DNA of 64,000 bases, from NCBI GenBank assembly GCA_021292165.1, contig JAHFWL010000190.1, forward strand, positions 1 through 64,000. Reading direction: 5' to 3'. The translations under genes and the position numbers were made by a program. Positions 42,693 to 51,966 of the stretch are shown here, piece after piece. The notes beneath the pieces were generated by a model. That model did no database searches. It was not told the origin of the DNA and saw nothing but the letters and a program-made list of their open reading frames with translations. Each line of letters begins with the position of its first letter. Positions within the stretch are counted from its first letter, which is position 1. Origin of the DNA: Shinisaurus crocodilurus. Taxonomy: Eukaryota; Chordata; Lepidosauria; Squamata; Shinisauridae.

Positions 42693-42923
42693 GTGTCCAC
42701 TATGGACGGCTACCAGGAGTGCAGCCCCAACAGTGTGTCAAGATTTATTTTGATTGATGTGTTGCGTACTTGGGAGAGGCAGAAGAAGGACCTGAGATTA
42801 CTCTGTGTGGCTGCTCTGAGTGTGTTTCTGGTTCCAGCAAGTTCATCACCAGTGGAGTGGGTGTTCAGTGAGGGTGGAATTGTGATGAGATCTCACCGTT
42901 CCAGAATGGGGGCCAAACATTAG
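42693..42923 (+). pseudogene. hAT transposase C-terminal fragment, truncated
   Basis: The same fragment as 29050-29334. Changes include R to W in the ERVFS motif (VEWVFSEGG) and P to S in MRPHRS. A stop right after GAKH removes the last 17 residues. Clearly non-functional. Confidence 0.9.
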
Positions 42924-43472
42924 GAAAAAATCATGTTCCTCAAATGCAACATGGATAAGTTTTAGGAAGTGCAGCAAGTTTATTTTTTAAAATCATTTTT
43001 CTAAAATGCAACCTTTCAGACATTTTGGGTTTGGCTGCCTCTGCCTGTCTGTCTGGGGTTCCCAGCCTCCTCTGCCTGCCTGGTCTCTTCTTGACCAGTT
43101 CAACAGTTGAATTGTCCAAGACAAAGGCCTCTGCCTGCCTGCTTTGGGGTCCCCTGCCTCCTCTGCCTGCCTGGTTATTTTGGGTTTTTCTGCCTGGTCT
43201 GTTCTTGCCAAAATCAGTGGCAGAGTTTTGAAATAAAAAGGCACACTTGTGCCTAGAATTTATTTAAGCCACACATCTGAAGTAGCCTTATTTTTGTTGG
43301 GAAAACCCCCCATTGATTTTAATAGGGACTCGTGGAGTCAGCTTTGGGAGTGACTCGTGACTTGTGACTCGTGAGTCACCATTTTGGACCAAGGACTTGG
43401 ACTTGGACTCGAGACTCGGGTCCAAAGACTCGTGACTCGACTCGTGACTCGAGACCAAGGACTCTTCAACAT

Positions 43473-43516
43473 GGCCTTGTAGGCACCTTCCAACTCTACT
43501 TTTCTATGATTCTATG
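43473..43516 (+). mobile_element. 44-bp CR1/SINE tail insertion in the hAT end
   Basis: GGCCTTGTAGGCACCTTCC to ATTCTATG, the terminal part of the CR1-type tail, lies between AACAT at 43468-43472 and AACAT at 43517-43521. Removing the insert and one AACAT restores the expected hAT end (TTCAACATCCCTG). Confidence 0.9.
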
Positions 43517-43526
43517 AACATCCCTG

Positions 43527-43899
43527 CTTGCAGCTGGCGCAGCAGGAATCGTGCCAGCTGCCTCCCTGAGGTCAGGAGCACAACCTCAGGGAAGGGTAAC
43601 AGGGAATTTCAGTGGGTGGGGAGGGCAGGAGAGGAGACTGGAAAGGCTAGGATATGGGCTATCCTGAGGCCTCTCCAGCCTCCTTCCCCTCCTCTTCTGA
43701 AATGCTTCTGCTAGATGGGCAAAAAAAAAAAAAGCACATCTAGCAAAAAATGCAGGGCAGGAGGATGGGGAGGCAAAGATCACCTCTGCTGCTCTGCCTG
43801 TCCTGCATAGGATACTTGTGTAAGCTTCTGAGTTCGGGGGCATACGAGAATCATGATAGGATTGCGGCCCAAATCTTAAATTTAGTTGGAACATTCATA
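43527..43899. other. No recognisable feature
   Basis: Purine-rich stretches and an A-run at 43718-43731. Confidence 0.4.
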
Positions 43900-44190
43900 C
43901 TACTCTTTCTCTGCAGCCCCTACAAGGTTGACGAAAGCACGCACCACTGAGAAGATTATTAGGGGAAAGCACTGTTGCATCCAAGGGAGAGGGTCTTTGC
44001 ACTGGTGGCACTGCACCTCTGGAATCAGCTTCAATCAGGACTTCATCAAGTCCTTTCTTTGCAGCAGGTCTTCAGGAAAGCTCTGAAGACTGCTTTCACT
44101 GCCCTTCTCATTCTGTCTGGGTTGCTGGTTTCATTGGTAAGCTCTGGTTTTTGTTGATTTTTAAATCTTTTAAAATAAATAAACGTACAT
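43900..44190 (+). mobile_element. L2/CR1-clade LINE 3'-end fragment
   Basis: Words of the 3' coding end/UTR: GGGAGAGGGTCTTTGCACTG, GGTGGCACTGCACCTCTGGA, CTTTCTTTGCAGCAGG and AAGACTGCTTTCACTGCCC. It ends in TTTTAAATCTTTTAAAATAA. No intact frame. Confidence 0.6.
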
Positions 44191-44334
44191 TTAAAAAATC
44201 CAGATTTGAACTAAATGACCTATGATATCTCCAAGGTTTCTGATCTAAAACAGCTGTTTCAGTGTTAATCTTTTTTTATTTTATTTTAAAGGACTTATGT
44301 CTAGAACTAGATTACTGCGACTAGGCACTATGGC

Positions 44335-44770
44335 TGTATTATTATATATCTTGGTCCAATTCAAGTTGCTGATTTTGACTTTTAAAGCCCTTCATGACCT
44401 ATGTCCAAAGTACTTGACGGGCTGCCTGTCTCCACAAACACATTAAGAACTTCTGTTGAGGACCTTTTACACGTGCCATCTGATGTGAGGCGGGTGGTTA
44501 CAAGGGAGAGACTTCTTAGTGGTGATGTCCTAATGCTAGAATGCTCTCTCCAGAGAGGCTGACCAAACACCTTCATTGTTTCTTTTGATGCCTGGTGAAG
44601 ACCTTTTTATTTGCCCAAGCTTTTAAATCTCAGTTCATTTCAATTGATGCTTTTATACTCTCCCTTTGATATCTGTGGCCATTAGTTATTATGTTTTAGT
44701 GGTAAGGTTATTTGAACAACCTTGTTTTACTTCACTATAGTTTACATAAACCATTTTATGTAAGATGTCC
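44335..44770 (+). mobile_element. L2-type LINE 3'-end fragment
   Basis: CCAATTCAAGTTGCTGATTT, TTTAAAGCCCTTCATGACCT and CCAAAGTACTTGACGGGCTG give the decayed C-terminal words (FKLLI..FKALHDL). Then CTCTCTCCAGAGAGGCTGAC and the 3'-UTR. (CT)n follows at 44788-44822. Confidence 0.7.
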
Positions 44771-44785
44771 TGAAGAACAGAATAT

Positions 44786-44787
<2 letters not shown>

Positions 44788-44822
<35 letters not shown>
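44788..44822. repeat. (CT)n microsatellite
   Basis: About 17 CT units. Confidence 0.95.
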
Positions 44823-44825
<3 letters not shown>

Positions 44826-44984
44826 GTTGCTGGGGCAAAATTGTAAGAATCTATGCTTATATGCAATAAAATAAACTCACTGACTGACGATAATCTATAA
44901 CAAGCTTTTCAGCTGTTGTATCAGCAGTGTTTTCATTTCACTGCTGGTCTATCAACCAGCTGCTACTCACAATACCTCCCTGTC

Positions 44985-45025
44985 CTTCTTTCTTTCTTTC
45001 TTTCTTTCTTTCCTTCCTTCCTTCC
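44985..45025. repeat. (TTTC)n(TTCC)n microsatellite
   Basis: About six TTTC units followed by four TTCC units. Confidence 0.95.
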
Positions 45026-45091
45026 ATCAATAAAAAGAATAAAAACACAGGTACCAAAACATGTGACCCATGTTTATTAAAAACTTCATAA

Positions 45092-45497
45092 CAGCGCAGT
45101 CCTATGAGGGTGCCCGTAACCCTCAGAACTCTGAGGATTATAGGCATTCAATTGAGGGTTGGAGGAGCATGGAGGATATGCCCTCAGAAACATCTAAATG
45201 GCTGATTTCGGCCATCTAAATGTTTCTCCCCTCCTCCCGAGGAGGAGGAGCTGAGGCGTCACCTGGATTCCTCGGAATCTGGTGCAGCCTCTCCCCGAAA
45301 GGGGACAGTCGTCCATGCTTGGTTCCCTGTGGTTCCCTTCCAGCACGGAAAGAACTGCATCAGGCATGAGGTGGGGATGGGCGCTCTGAGGTGCTGCAAC
45401 CTCGGAAAGGATTTCCGAGGTTGCAGTGCCTTCTATGGCAAATCCTATGTCCCCCCCCCCGAGCCAGAAAGGTAAGAAGGACATCGGATTGTGCCCT
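45092..45497. mobile_element. Long GCGCAGTCCTATG-ended MITE
   Basis: Starts GCGCAGTCCTATGAGG and ends ACATCGGATTGTGCC, weakly inverted ends like those of the short repeats at 19667 and 59138. The interior has its own inverted words: CTCCTCCCGAGGAGGAGG (45230-45250) and TGCAACCTCGGAAAGGATTTCCGAGGTTGCA-type symmetry at 45396-45426. TSD not determined. Confidence 0.55.
45396..45426. repeat. Hairpin in the GCGCAGTCCTATG element
   Basis: TGCAACCTCGGAAA and its exact complement TTTCCGAGGTTGCA are separated by 3 nt (GGA). A perfect 14-bp stem. Confidence 0.85.
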
Positions 45498-45523
45498 AAA
45501 ACACTTAACGTTTAGATTCATGA

Positions 45524-45850
45524 TTCTATTTTGAAACCGTTTCACTGGCTGCCAATCTGGCATGTTTCAATAAAGCTCTTTCCAGCTGGGCGCCTAAAAT
45601 ATGGGGCCATCTTTTCCCATCTGTATCATGTTAAGACCTTCTCTGGGTGCCCCACCTTCTGAAAAGTTAGCTGGTTATCACCCACCTAACTTTTCAGAAG
45701 GTGGGGCACCCAGAGAAGGTTGCACGGAGGGCTTCTGTGGAACACTCTCACCAGGTGGCTCAGCTGGGCCCCATATGTATTTTTGGAGCCAGGCCTATTA
45801 AAACACTGACTGAATTGTTTCAGGCTGGTCCCCGGATGCTGTTGCTTTTC
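45524..45850 (+). mobile_element. L2-type LINE C-terminal/3'-UTR relic
   Basis: CGTTTCACTGGCTGCCAATC encodes the HWLP-type word of the L2 C-terminus. The later words CACTCTCACCAGGTGGCTC and GGGCCCCATATG fit a 3' end. A perfect hairpin at 45636-45720 interrupts it. Confidence 0.6.
45636..45720. repeat. Perfect inverted repeat, 35-bp arms, 15-bp spacer
   Basis: 45636-45670 (ACCTTCTCTGGGTGCCCCAC...) and 45686-45720 are exact reverse complements. The pairing continues with one mismatch into the spacer. It lies in the LINE relic and one arm is LINE sequence. It is much better conserved than the relic, so the duplication is recent compared with the LINE, or it is a younger foldback insertion. Confidence 0.92.
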
Positions 45851-46038
45851 TTCTGATGTTGCTGCTGTTTTATTGTTGTTGTTTTATTGGATTGCTTTAT
45901 TTCTTTTTATTGGTAAATCATCATTAAAACATAAATAATCTGTTTGTATTTGCCAGCCAGGGAGTTTCTTTTTCTTTTTGTTTGTTTTACTGAAAATACA
46001 GGATATAGTGAAAGCCAGCATAGTGTAGTGGTTAGAGC

Positions 46039-46130
46039 TAGGGAATTTTGCACTATCAAACCACCATGCAAAACGAAACTCAGTTATCCTTCAAAATTCT
46101 CACTTCTCCGAATTTTGCAATGGAATACTC

Positions 46131-46178
<48 letters not shown>

Positions 46179-46411
46179 TACAGAAAAGTAACTTTAAAAA
46201 AACATTATATCTGGAAATTGCTGGCAAAAAAGTTTATATTAGGCAAAATGCATACAAAAATGCATGCATTAGGAAAAAAATGTGCATGACAATGTCCATG
46301 AATTTTCATGCAAATTCTTAAAAAATCTCAAAATTTGAGACAAAGCAAACTTAAGACTGGAAAAAATGAGAAGCTGAGATGAACTGACACTGACAGAGTC
46401 GCCCATTCCTT
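46039..46411. mobile_element. ~373-bp MITE (TAGGGA-ended) inside the SINE
   Basis: Begins TAGGGAATTTTGCAC and ends GCCCATTCCTT. Flanks GTTAGAGC (46031-46038) and GTCAGAGC (46412-46419) form an 8-bp TSD with one mismatch. The interior shares AATGCATACAAAAATGCATG with 23719-24117 and holds an (AT)n(GT)n tract at 46131-46177. Confidence 0.85.
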
Positions 46412-46424
46412 GTCAGAGCAGTGC

Positions 46425-46566
46425 CAGGGTCTTCCCCAGACCGGTGCCCTCCAGATGTTTTGAACTACAACTCCCAGCATTCCTGACTGTTGGCTGTGCT
46501 GGCTGGGGCTGATGGGAGTTGAGAGCCAAGACGTTTGGAGGACTCCTGGTTTGGGAAGGGTGGGAC
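46425..46566. mobile_element. Palindromic hAT-type MITE next to the first insertion
   Basis: The arms contain CCGGTGCCCTCCAGATGTTT and GAACTACAACTCCCAGCATT, with the complement to TTTGGGAAGGGTGGGAC. It sits only 13 bp from the 46039 element, in the same SINE. TSD not clear. Confidence 0.75.
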
Positions 46567-46761
46567 AGAGTGTCAGACTAGGACAGCAGAGACCTTGGTT
46601 CCCTATTCAGCTAGGGAACTTACTGGGCGGCCAGTCTCTCTCCCTCTCCACCTAACCTTCTTTACAGGGTTGTTGTGAAGATAAAATGGGGGGGGGGCTG
46701 TATGCCACCTTAAGCCCTTTGGAAGGAAGACCGGAATAAAATTGGAATAAATAAATAAAAG

Positions 46762-47652
46762 ACATACCTAAATCATAGCAGCTGCCTTTAGAAAAAAAAT
46801 CTACTCAAGATTTGGAGTAAGCAGGAATGGCAGATATTGCAATGGCCTCCATACAGTGTATTAGCTTGCCCCCTCCCCCAACCATTTCCTCGTCACTTAC
46901 CTGTGGCTCTTTCTTGGAGGAAAGCATTTGGCAAAGCTCAGCATTGCCCTTTATGCTTCAGACATCCACTGTCTGCTTCTTGGGGTGTCATAGGGGATCA
47001 CCTGGCACCCCAAAGATGGTTGCTGCTGCTGCTGCTGCTAAAACTCTCACTAGAAGAGCACAACAGAATGTTCTTGTCTCGTGTTACATTTAAACAGCTT
47101 CTGCTGCAGCTATAGGAAGACTTTCTGTCACGCCACTACGTAGATTTCACAGACAGATTGGAACCGAAAGAGTCCAGGCACCAATGAGGAAGCTCTCAGC
47201 TTAGGAAATACCAGGGTTTCCCTAGCAACAGGTTGAAAGCTTAAGAATGATAGCTAGGAAACCATGGGGTTTCCCTAGCTACAGACAGCCGCTGACGAAC
47301 ATAAGAGCATCACTCGGCTCAGTCTGGCCATGCGACAGCACGCACCAGCTTTTGCTTACCCCCGTTGCTGCAATATGGGAATGGCAACCCATGTTTCCAT
47401 GGGCGTGGGAGGCATCCGACAAAAGAGGGTCTCGGTGAAGATGTTCTGCTGCAGAATCTGGACCCCTTCTGCCCCAAACTGCAAATTTGTGATGAAAGGA
47501 AAGCGGCTGACGTGAAGAGCTAAGGAGCATGGCTGAGTGGTTAAGCCACCCCCCATGGCCAGCAAAAAGTTTGAAAGGTAAGGGAAAGCCGTATGTATGC
47601 TGCGAGGAGGATTATGGTTAGAGGGTGTTTCCAGGTAGCCAGTGGTCAACGT
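46762..47652. other. No gene; short CTG run near 47020-47040
   Basis: Mixed DNA. A partially repeated word (GGTTTCCCTAGC at 47214 and 47270) suggests a small local duplication. No motif-bearing frame. Confidence 0.4.
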
Positions 47653-47742
47653 GGGGCAAAATGGCTTGCCGTGAAGCACCACGAAGTGAGTCCAAGTGGG
47701 GCAAATTGGCCTGCCGTGAGGCACCACGAGGTGAGTTATTGA
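47653..47742. repeat. Two-copy tandem repeat, ~45 bp unit
   Basis: GTGGGGCAAAATGGCTTGCC...CACGAAGTGAGTCCAA is followed directly by GTGGGGCAAATTGGCCTGCC...CACGAGGTGAGTTATT. The unit is a multiple of three, so minus-strand translation shows a 15-residue repeat, but the frame has no recognisable domain. Confidence 0.8.
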
Positions 47743-47959
47743 AGGGGCTTTCACAGCATGGAGCCACGATGAGCACTCCAAATTAAAGATTTGTGAACTA
47801 GTCCACCCCCTCCAATTTTGTAAATCTAATCAGCATTCTTTTGAACCTCTCCAGATTCACCTCAAATTTGGCTTTAGACAAAATTCAGTGGGAATTTAGC
47901 AAGGCACAGACCCATCCTCCGAAAGATTACTTGGAACTGAAATTCCTTAAAGGGAAATC

Positions 47960-48122
47960 CTACACATACTTTCTCAGAACCATGTTCCACTGCGTTTAGG
48001 GAGGTTTACTCCCAGGTAAATGTGCGTACGGTGCAGCCTTAGGCTGCAGTCCTATATCCACACAGCCAAGAGCACTGCACTCAACGGGACTTACTTCTGA
48101 GTACAGCACACATGTATCCAGT
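47960..48122. repeat. Two GCAATCCTATGC-type short repeats, head to head
   Basis: 47960-48040 (GGTTTACTCCCAGGTAAATG, GGTGCAGCC) and 48041-48122 (AGGCTGCAGTCCTATATCC, GGGACTTACTTCTGAG) are one minus and one plus copy meeting at GCAGCCTTAGGCTGC. Confidence 0.75.
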
Positions 48123-48179
48123 CCTGGCACAAGCCCTCCCACCACCTGAGGAGGGAAAGCCCATGTCCTGCCATGTCTC

Positions 48180-48430
48180 ACCCCACCCCCTGCCATGACC
48201 CCCTTCCCACTGCCATGTCATGCCCCCTCCCACCGCCGTGTTGCCCCTGCCCCTCTTCCCGCCCCATCACCCCCTTCCCCCCACCATGCTGTCAAGCCCC
48301 ATCTCCTTCCCAGCACCACCACATTGTGCCCCCCACGGCCTTCCCCTTCCCACCACTGCCACATCCCACCCCCTTTCCCTTGCTGCCACCATTTTGCCCC
48401 CTTCCCCTTGCTGCTGCCATGTCATGCCAG
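48180..48430. repeat. Degenerate C-rich minisatellite
   Basis: Imperfect units resembling CCCCCTTCCCACTGCCATG recur about ten times. Open frames on both strands are proline-rich artefacts. Confidence 0.7.
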
Positions 48431-48431
48431 A

Positions 48432-48700
48432 GGGCAGGCAGGCTCTCTGAAGAGCTTCATTGGCTTGAGGAAGCACTGATGTGACTCTAAAGAGAGTCAG
48501 CTGAAATGCCTGGCTCTGAGGGGGTCCTTTCTCAGAGCCAGGCATGGCAGGGGTGTCCCAGTGGATCACCTGTACACACGATCTCTTGGGACATCTCTCC
48601 GATAATGCTTGGCTCTGGGGACAGACACCCTCAGAGCCAGGCAATTTGGCCTGGCTGGCTCTCTGAAGAGCTGTGCCAGCCACTTCCTTGGCTGATGCAG
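48432..48700. repeat. Unit with strong hairpins and flanking direct repeat
   Basis: A perfect hairpin has ATGCCTGGCTCTGAG at 48506-48520 and CTCAGAGCCAGGCAT at 48531-48545. A second, imperfect hairpin of the same words is at 48607-48643. GGCTCTCTGAAGAGCT-type sequence occurs near 48435 and 48657. An unclassified palindromic repeat unit. Confidence 0.65.
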
Positions 48701-48969
48701 CTCTCCAAATAGTCCATCTGCCCACCTTCTGGCTCATGCTAAGATTCTTCAAGTGTCAGAAAGCAGGTGGCTGAGAGCAGCTGCCTGTCCTCTGAGGATC
48801 CCCTCAGAACAAAACAGAGGGCGGGCAGCTGTTCTGGAAAGCCTCCCTGGCTGCTCTCTCCCTGTGGCATTTGCTGCAGTGGGAAGGTGGGACCGGTGGG
48901 GCTCTCCAGAACACACTCTAGTATCGCTGAGTTGGCAGCCCCTCCAACCTCACTCTCTCACTGTGGCAA

Positions 48970-49135
48970 CAGGACCGGTGCAAGGCAGTTTGGTGCCCTA
49001 GGCAAGATCAGATATTTAGCGCCCCCCTTCCCACTTGAGAGCGCTGTCTTTTTCCCCCCAAGGTGTTTCTGGCACCCCCTTTAGCCCTGTGCCCTAGGCG
49101 GCTGCCTAGTTGGCCTAATGGTAGCACCGGCCCTG
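48970..49135 (+). mobile_element. 166-bp hAT-type MITE (CAGGRCYGGTGC family), copy 2
   Basis: CAGGACCGGTGCAAGGCAG to GGTAGCACCGGCCCTG. TGTGGCAA is duplicated exactly at 48962-48969 and 49136-49143. High similarity to the copies at 6943 and 59738. Confidence 0.95.
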
Positions 49136-49388
49136 TGTGGCAAATACCACGGTGGGAGAAGAATGACTGGCAGAGGTTCCTGGAGAGCACCCTCCGGAGA
49201 AGCAGGTGGTGGGCCCTCCTGGTGGGGGCAGTTGGGAAGTGGCATAATTTGCTGCTCCTCCTGCTCTGCTGCCTCACGTGGGGGGCTTCCGCACATCTCA
49301 TGGGAGGGCTTGTATAGGATTCCACTGTTAATCTTATAACTTTCTACTGATGTTTTAAGTGAGAAGGACCTGAATTTATACCCTGATA

Positions 49389-49409
49389 TATGTGTGTGTG
49401 TGTGTGTGT

Positions 49410-49443
<34 letters not shown>

Positions 49444-49456
49444 GAGTGTGTGTGTA
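49389..49456. repeat. (GT)n microsatellite
   Basis: Long GT tract with a few GA interruptions. It explains the His/Thr run in the 207-aa minus-strand open frame. Confidence 0.95.
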
Positions 49457-49769
49457 CATTTGCTGATAACTCTACTCTGAATAGCAATTGCTGACCTTGA
49501 TTTATTCCATCGGCTAGGGCGATGTGCAATCCTGATCCCATATATCTCATGGCTGCAGCTGTTTCCCTTAAGCCCATATGATTCAAGAGAGCAGTGAAAT
49601 TGACCAGACTGGCTAGTAAAGCAGGATCTGGCCTAATCAATTTCATTCTTGAGTAAAACAAAAAAATGTATTTGAAACTGGGGAAAGATAAAAAGAAAGC
49701 GAAGTTTTTTTCCTTTCTTTCTTTGTTTTGTTTTAAAGAATGAAGTAAGAAAAAAGGTGAGAAGAAATA

Positions 49770-49930
49770 AGAACCTCCGGATACGACTAGCCGCAATGGC
49801 GGTCGAAGAGGAACTGAGGGAAAGGGCGGGAGCCTCGCGTGCAATAGTCGCGATGGGGGAGGGGCTCCCGCCCAATTCTCCTCAGCTTTCGAATTCTCCG
49901 GAACAGTCTCAGTGCAGACGCAGAGCCCAT
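49770..49930. other. Small CpG-rich patch; possible gene 5' end
   Basis: About 160 bp with many CpGs (AACCTCCGGATACGACTAGC, GCCGCAATGGCGGTCGAAGA, GGGCGGGAGCCTCGCGTGC, AGTCGCGATGGGGG). There are GGGCGG and GGGGCTCCCGCCC boxes and no inverted ends or known repeat. It stands out from its AT-rich flanks. It could be a CpG-island remnant of a first exon/promoter. No coding exon is supported. Confidence 0.35.
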
Positions 49931-50202
49931 TTGTGTGATGCACAGAGACCATGAAGAAAAATAGCACCTATCCTTTCATTTTTATTTTTATTTAAAAACA
50001 AAAACAAACATTAAAAGCAGCTCCAAAACTGCTCTGGACACTGGGGTGGGGTGGGGATATGGAAAGTATTCTACTCATCATGGCCATTAGGCTCCAGATG
50101 ACAACACAGACATAGCAAAATATTTGTGACTGTACTATAGTAGGGTTGATCAGGCTTCTCGTGACTAGTTCCAGCTTTTCTAGGGGGCATGGCTTGAAGT
50201 GC
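49931..50202. other. No recognisable feature
   Basis: AT-rich leading part, then mixed DNA. Confidence 0.4.
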
Positions 50203-50418
50203 TATAAACAAAGGAGCATAGGAAATTGCTTTACATTTAATTAGACCATTGGTTCATTATCTAGCTCAGTTTTACTCTCTATACTTACTGAAAGCATCGC
50301 TCCATGGTTTTAGGCAGGAGCCTTTTGCAGCCCTAACTGGAGTTGCTAGGGAGTAAAACCTGGGACCTTTTGCATTCAAAGCATGTGCTCTACCACTGAA
50401 CTATGGCCCCTTCCCCCC
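50203..50418 (-). mobile_element. tRNA-derived SINE, uninterrupted, minus
   Basis: On the minus strand: GGGGCCATAGTTCAGTGGTA, GAGCACATGCTTTGAATGC (A-box and anticodon arm), GGTCCCAGGTTTTACTCCC (box B region), then GGCTCCTGCCTAAAACC, ACTGAGCTAGATAATG and GCAATTTCCTATGCTCC. The same family as the split copy at 27340. Box B is mutated (GGTTTTACTCC), so it is probably not transcribed. Confidence 0.9.
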
Positions 50419-51147
50419 AAACTCTTTTACAATCAGTTTGCCCAGAAATCATAGTGGAAAACACAAAAAGAATGTATATGTATTGCAGGCAATGATGGTT
50501 ATAAGTTATCACTCTCAAGATTGCAATTCCTTGCATATTCAGTCTAAGGACCATTTCTCAGCTTTTTCACCAACCTCAAAATTGGCTGTTTTGTTTTGCC
50601 TATATGTTGAGGATGGGGTGAAATTCTTTCGGATGGAAGATTATCAGAATGGCTGCCATTTTGATTCCCCCAGAAAGCCCTGGTCTGAAGTGCTTTTTGA
50701 ATTTTGGGCAATTCAAAATGGATGACACCACCAAAATGGCTGCCTCCTTTGCCCCTCACTGTGGGCCACCATTGTAGTAGACAGCAGTTGAGTAACTACA
50801 GAAAAGCACACACTTTTACTCAGTGGGTGGATCAATCCAACAGCTCATTTTATTCGTGAGATGCAGTGGTAAGTAACACTCCAAACAAAGGGCAGTAACT
50901 GAAGCAGGATTGTTAAAAATATAAAGTCACCATATGCCATTCCATACAATCCTATTTTCAGATCTGAACTACCAGGAAAAACATTTTTTTTTACATTTGG
51001 ATTTCTTTTGTTTTTTAATAAGAATATTTTGCAAAAAAAATCCCAAAGATGCTTTATTCAAATGCAGACCCAAAGGTTTAAAAGCATATTCTATGCTGTT
51101 TTTTGTTTGTTTTTGCTGAGGGGGTATGTGTGGAATTGGAAAATAAC
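50419..51147. other. No recognisable feature
   Basis: AT-rich DNA; poly-A and poly-T runs near 50985-51040. Confidence 0.4.
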
Positions 51148-51215
51148 AGTGCAATCCTATGGCTGGGAGAAGTAAGCCTTACTAAGTCCAAAGCATGTTA
51201 ACTTACTCCCAAGTT
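51148..51215 (+). repeat. GCAATCCTATGC-type short repeat
   Basis: ACAGTGCAATCCTATGGCTG, AGTAAGCCTTACTAAGTCC and TAACTTACTCCCAAGTTAA. Right end unclear. Confidence 0.65.
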
Positions 51216-51337
51216 AACGTGCTGAAAAATCAGCAAAATGATTTGGAGAAACAAAGTTGGGGGAGAGACCATTTCACAAAATCATTGTTAGGTCAATTTC
51301 ATGAATCTTTTGGTTGAATCACTGTTTCTTCCCAGTC

Positions 51338-51420
51338 ATTTATTTATTACATTTCTATACCATCCAACAGCCAAGCTACTCTGGACAGTTCACAATAAAA
51401 TAAAACCCTAAAATAAAACA
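51338..51420 (-). mobile_element. L2-type LINE 3' tail, minus
   Basis: TCATTTATTTATTACATTTC, then TATACCATCCAACAGCC and CTACTCTGGACAGTTCAC, the decayed complement of the GCCCAGAG...GGCGGTATAAAA tail. Confidence 0.65.
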
Positions 51421-51819
51421 TGATCATGCATAATTTCCTGATGTAGTCCTAATGCATACTCTCCTGGGTGTAACATCCATCAATCACAGTGAAATTTACT
51501 TCTGAAAAACCATATGTACAATTGGGCTGTATTTCTTGGAAAAGCTACTGCCTAAGCCTATGGAAGATTACAAAGGAAGCCTGGTTTTCCTTCCTACTGC
51601 AGCATCTCATGCCTCAATGAGAAGCTTGAGAGCAGACAGCTTTTCTAAGAGACAGTCCTTTTGCGTCAACCAGCAACCTCCTGAACTCAATATACAGCAG
51701 GTCCCTTTGAAGGTGCATCGAATAGGAAACAAATTCTCTTTTGTCTGCTGAATTGTCTTTTGGAAAAACACACACCAAGATTCATGATGACATTTTAAAA
51801 GAATACTTAGAAGTATTCT

Positions 51820-51966
51820 CCCAATCTGGAAGCATTCAAGGTGCAGCTGGACAGCCATCTGTCAGGGATGCTTGCTTTGACCTGGATTCCTGCATTGAGC
51901 AGGGGGTTGGACTCGATGGCCTTGTAGGCCCCTTCCAACTCTACTTTTCTATGATTCTATGGTTCT
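51820..51966 (+). mobile_element. CR1-type LINE 3'-UTR fragment
   Basis: GCAGCTGGACAGCCATCTGT, CAGGGATGCTTGC, GGATTCCTGCATTGAGCAGG, GGGTTGGACTCGATGG, CCCCTTCCAACTCTAC and two ATTCTATG units. This is the CR1 end that also forms the tail of the 5S SINEs, here with its own upstream LINE sequence and no 5S head. Confidence 0.88.

Larger units (their letters stand above)
42556..43526 (+). mobile_element. GACTCG-ended hAT element, copy C, with an inverted left module
   Basis: From 42680 on it follows copy B: the transposase fragment, CTGCCTGCCT units and the right GACTCG module. The left GACTCG module (42556-42680) is inverted compared with copies A and B and has lost its outer end (starts CCTTGGTCTCAAGTCCCGAG). 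The right end is cut by a 44-bp SINE/CR1 tail. Sequence identity with copy B is very high by eye. Confidence 0.9.
46014..46761 (+). mobile_element. Sauria-type SINE, split by two MITEs
   Basis: The left arm GCCAGCATAGTGTAGTGGTT, AGAGC (46014-46038) and the right arm from about 46567 (GTGTCAGACTAGGACAGC..., GGTTCCCTATTCAGC, CAGGGTTGTTGTGAAGATAA, GCCCTTTGGAAGGAAG, (AATA)n to 46761) together make one SINE like that at 38732. The break lies a few bases inside the tRNA-like head, between the A and B boxes. Confidence 0.85.

Noticed and set aside
47653..47742. CRISPR-like direct repeats
   Set aside because: Only two adjacent copies, no spacers, and a vertebrate context; it is a simple tandem duplication.
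49344..49967. 207-aa minus-strand open frame
   Set aside because: It includes a (GT)n microsatellite (His-Thr run) and T-rich DNA; no protein similarity is visible.
50340..50418. tRNA gene on the minus strand
   Set aside because: It is continuous with the SINE body, its box B is mutated, and the acceptor stem does not close.
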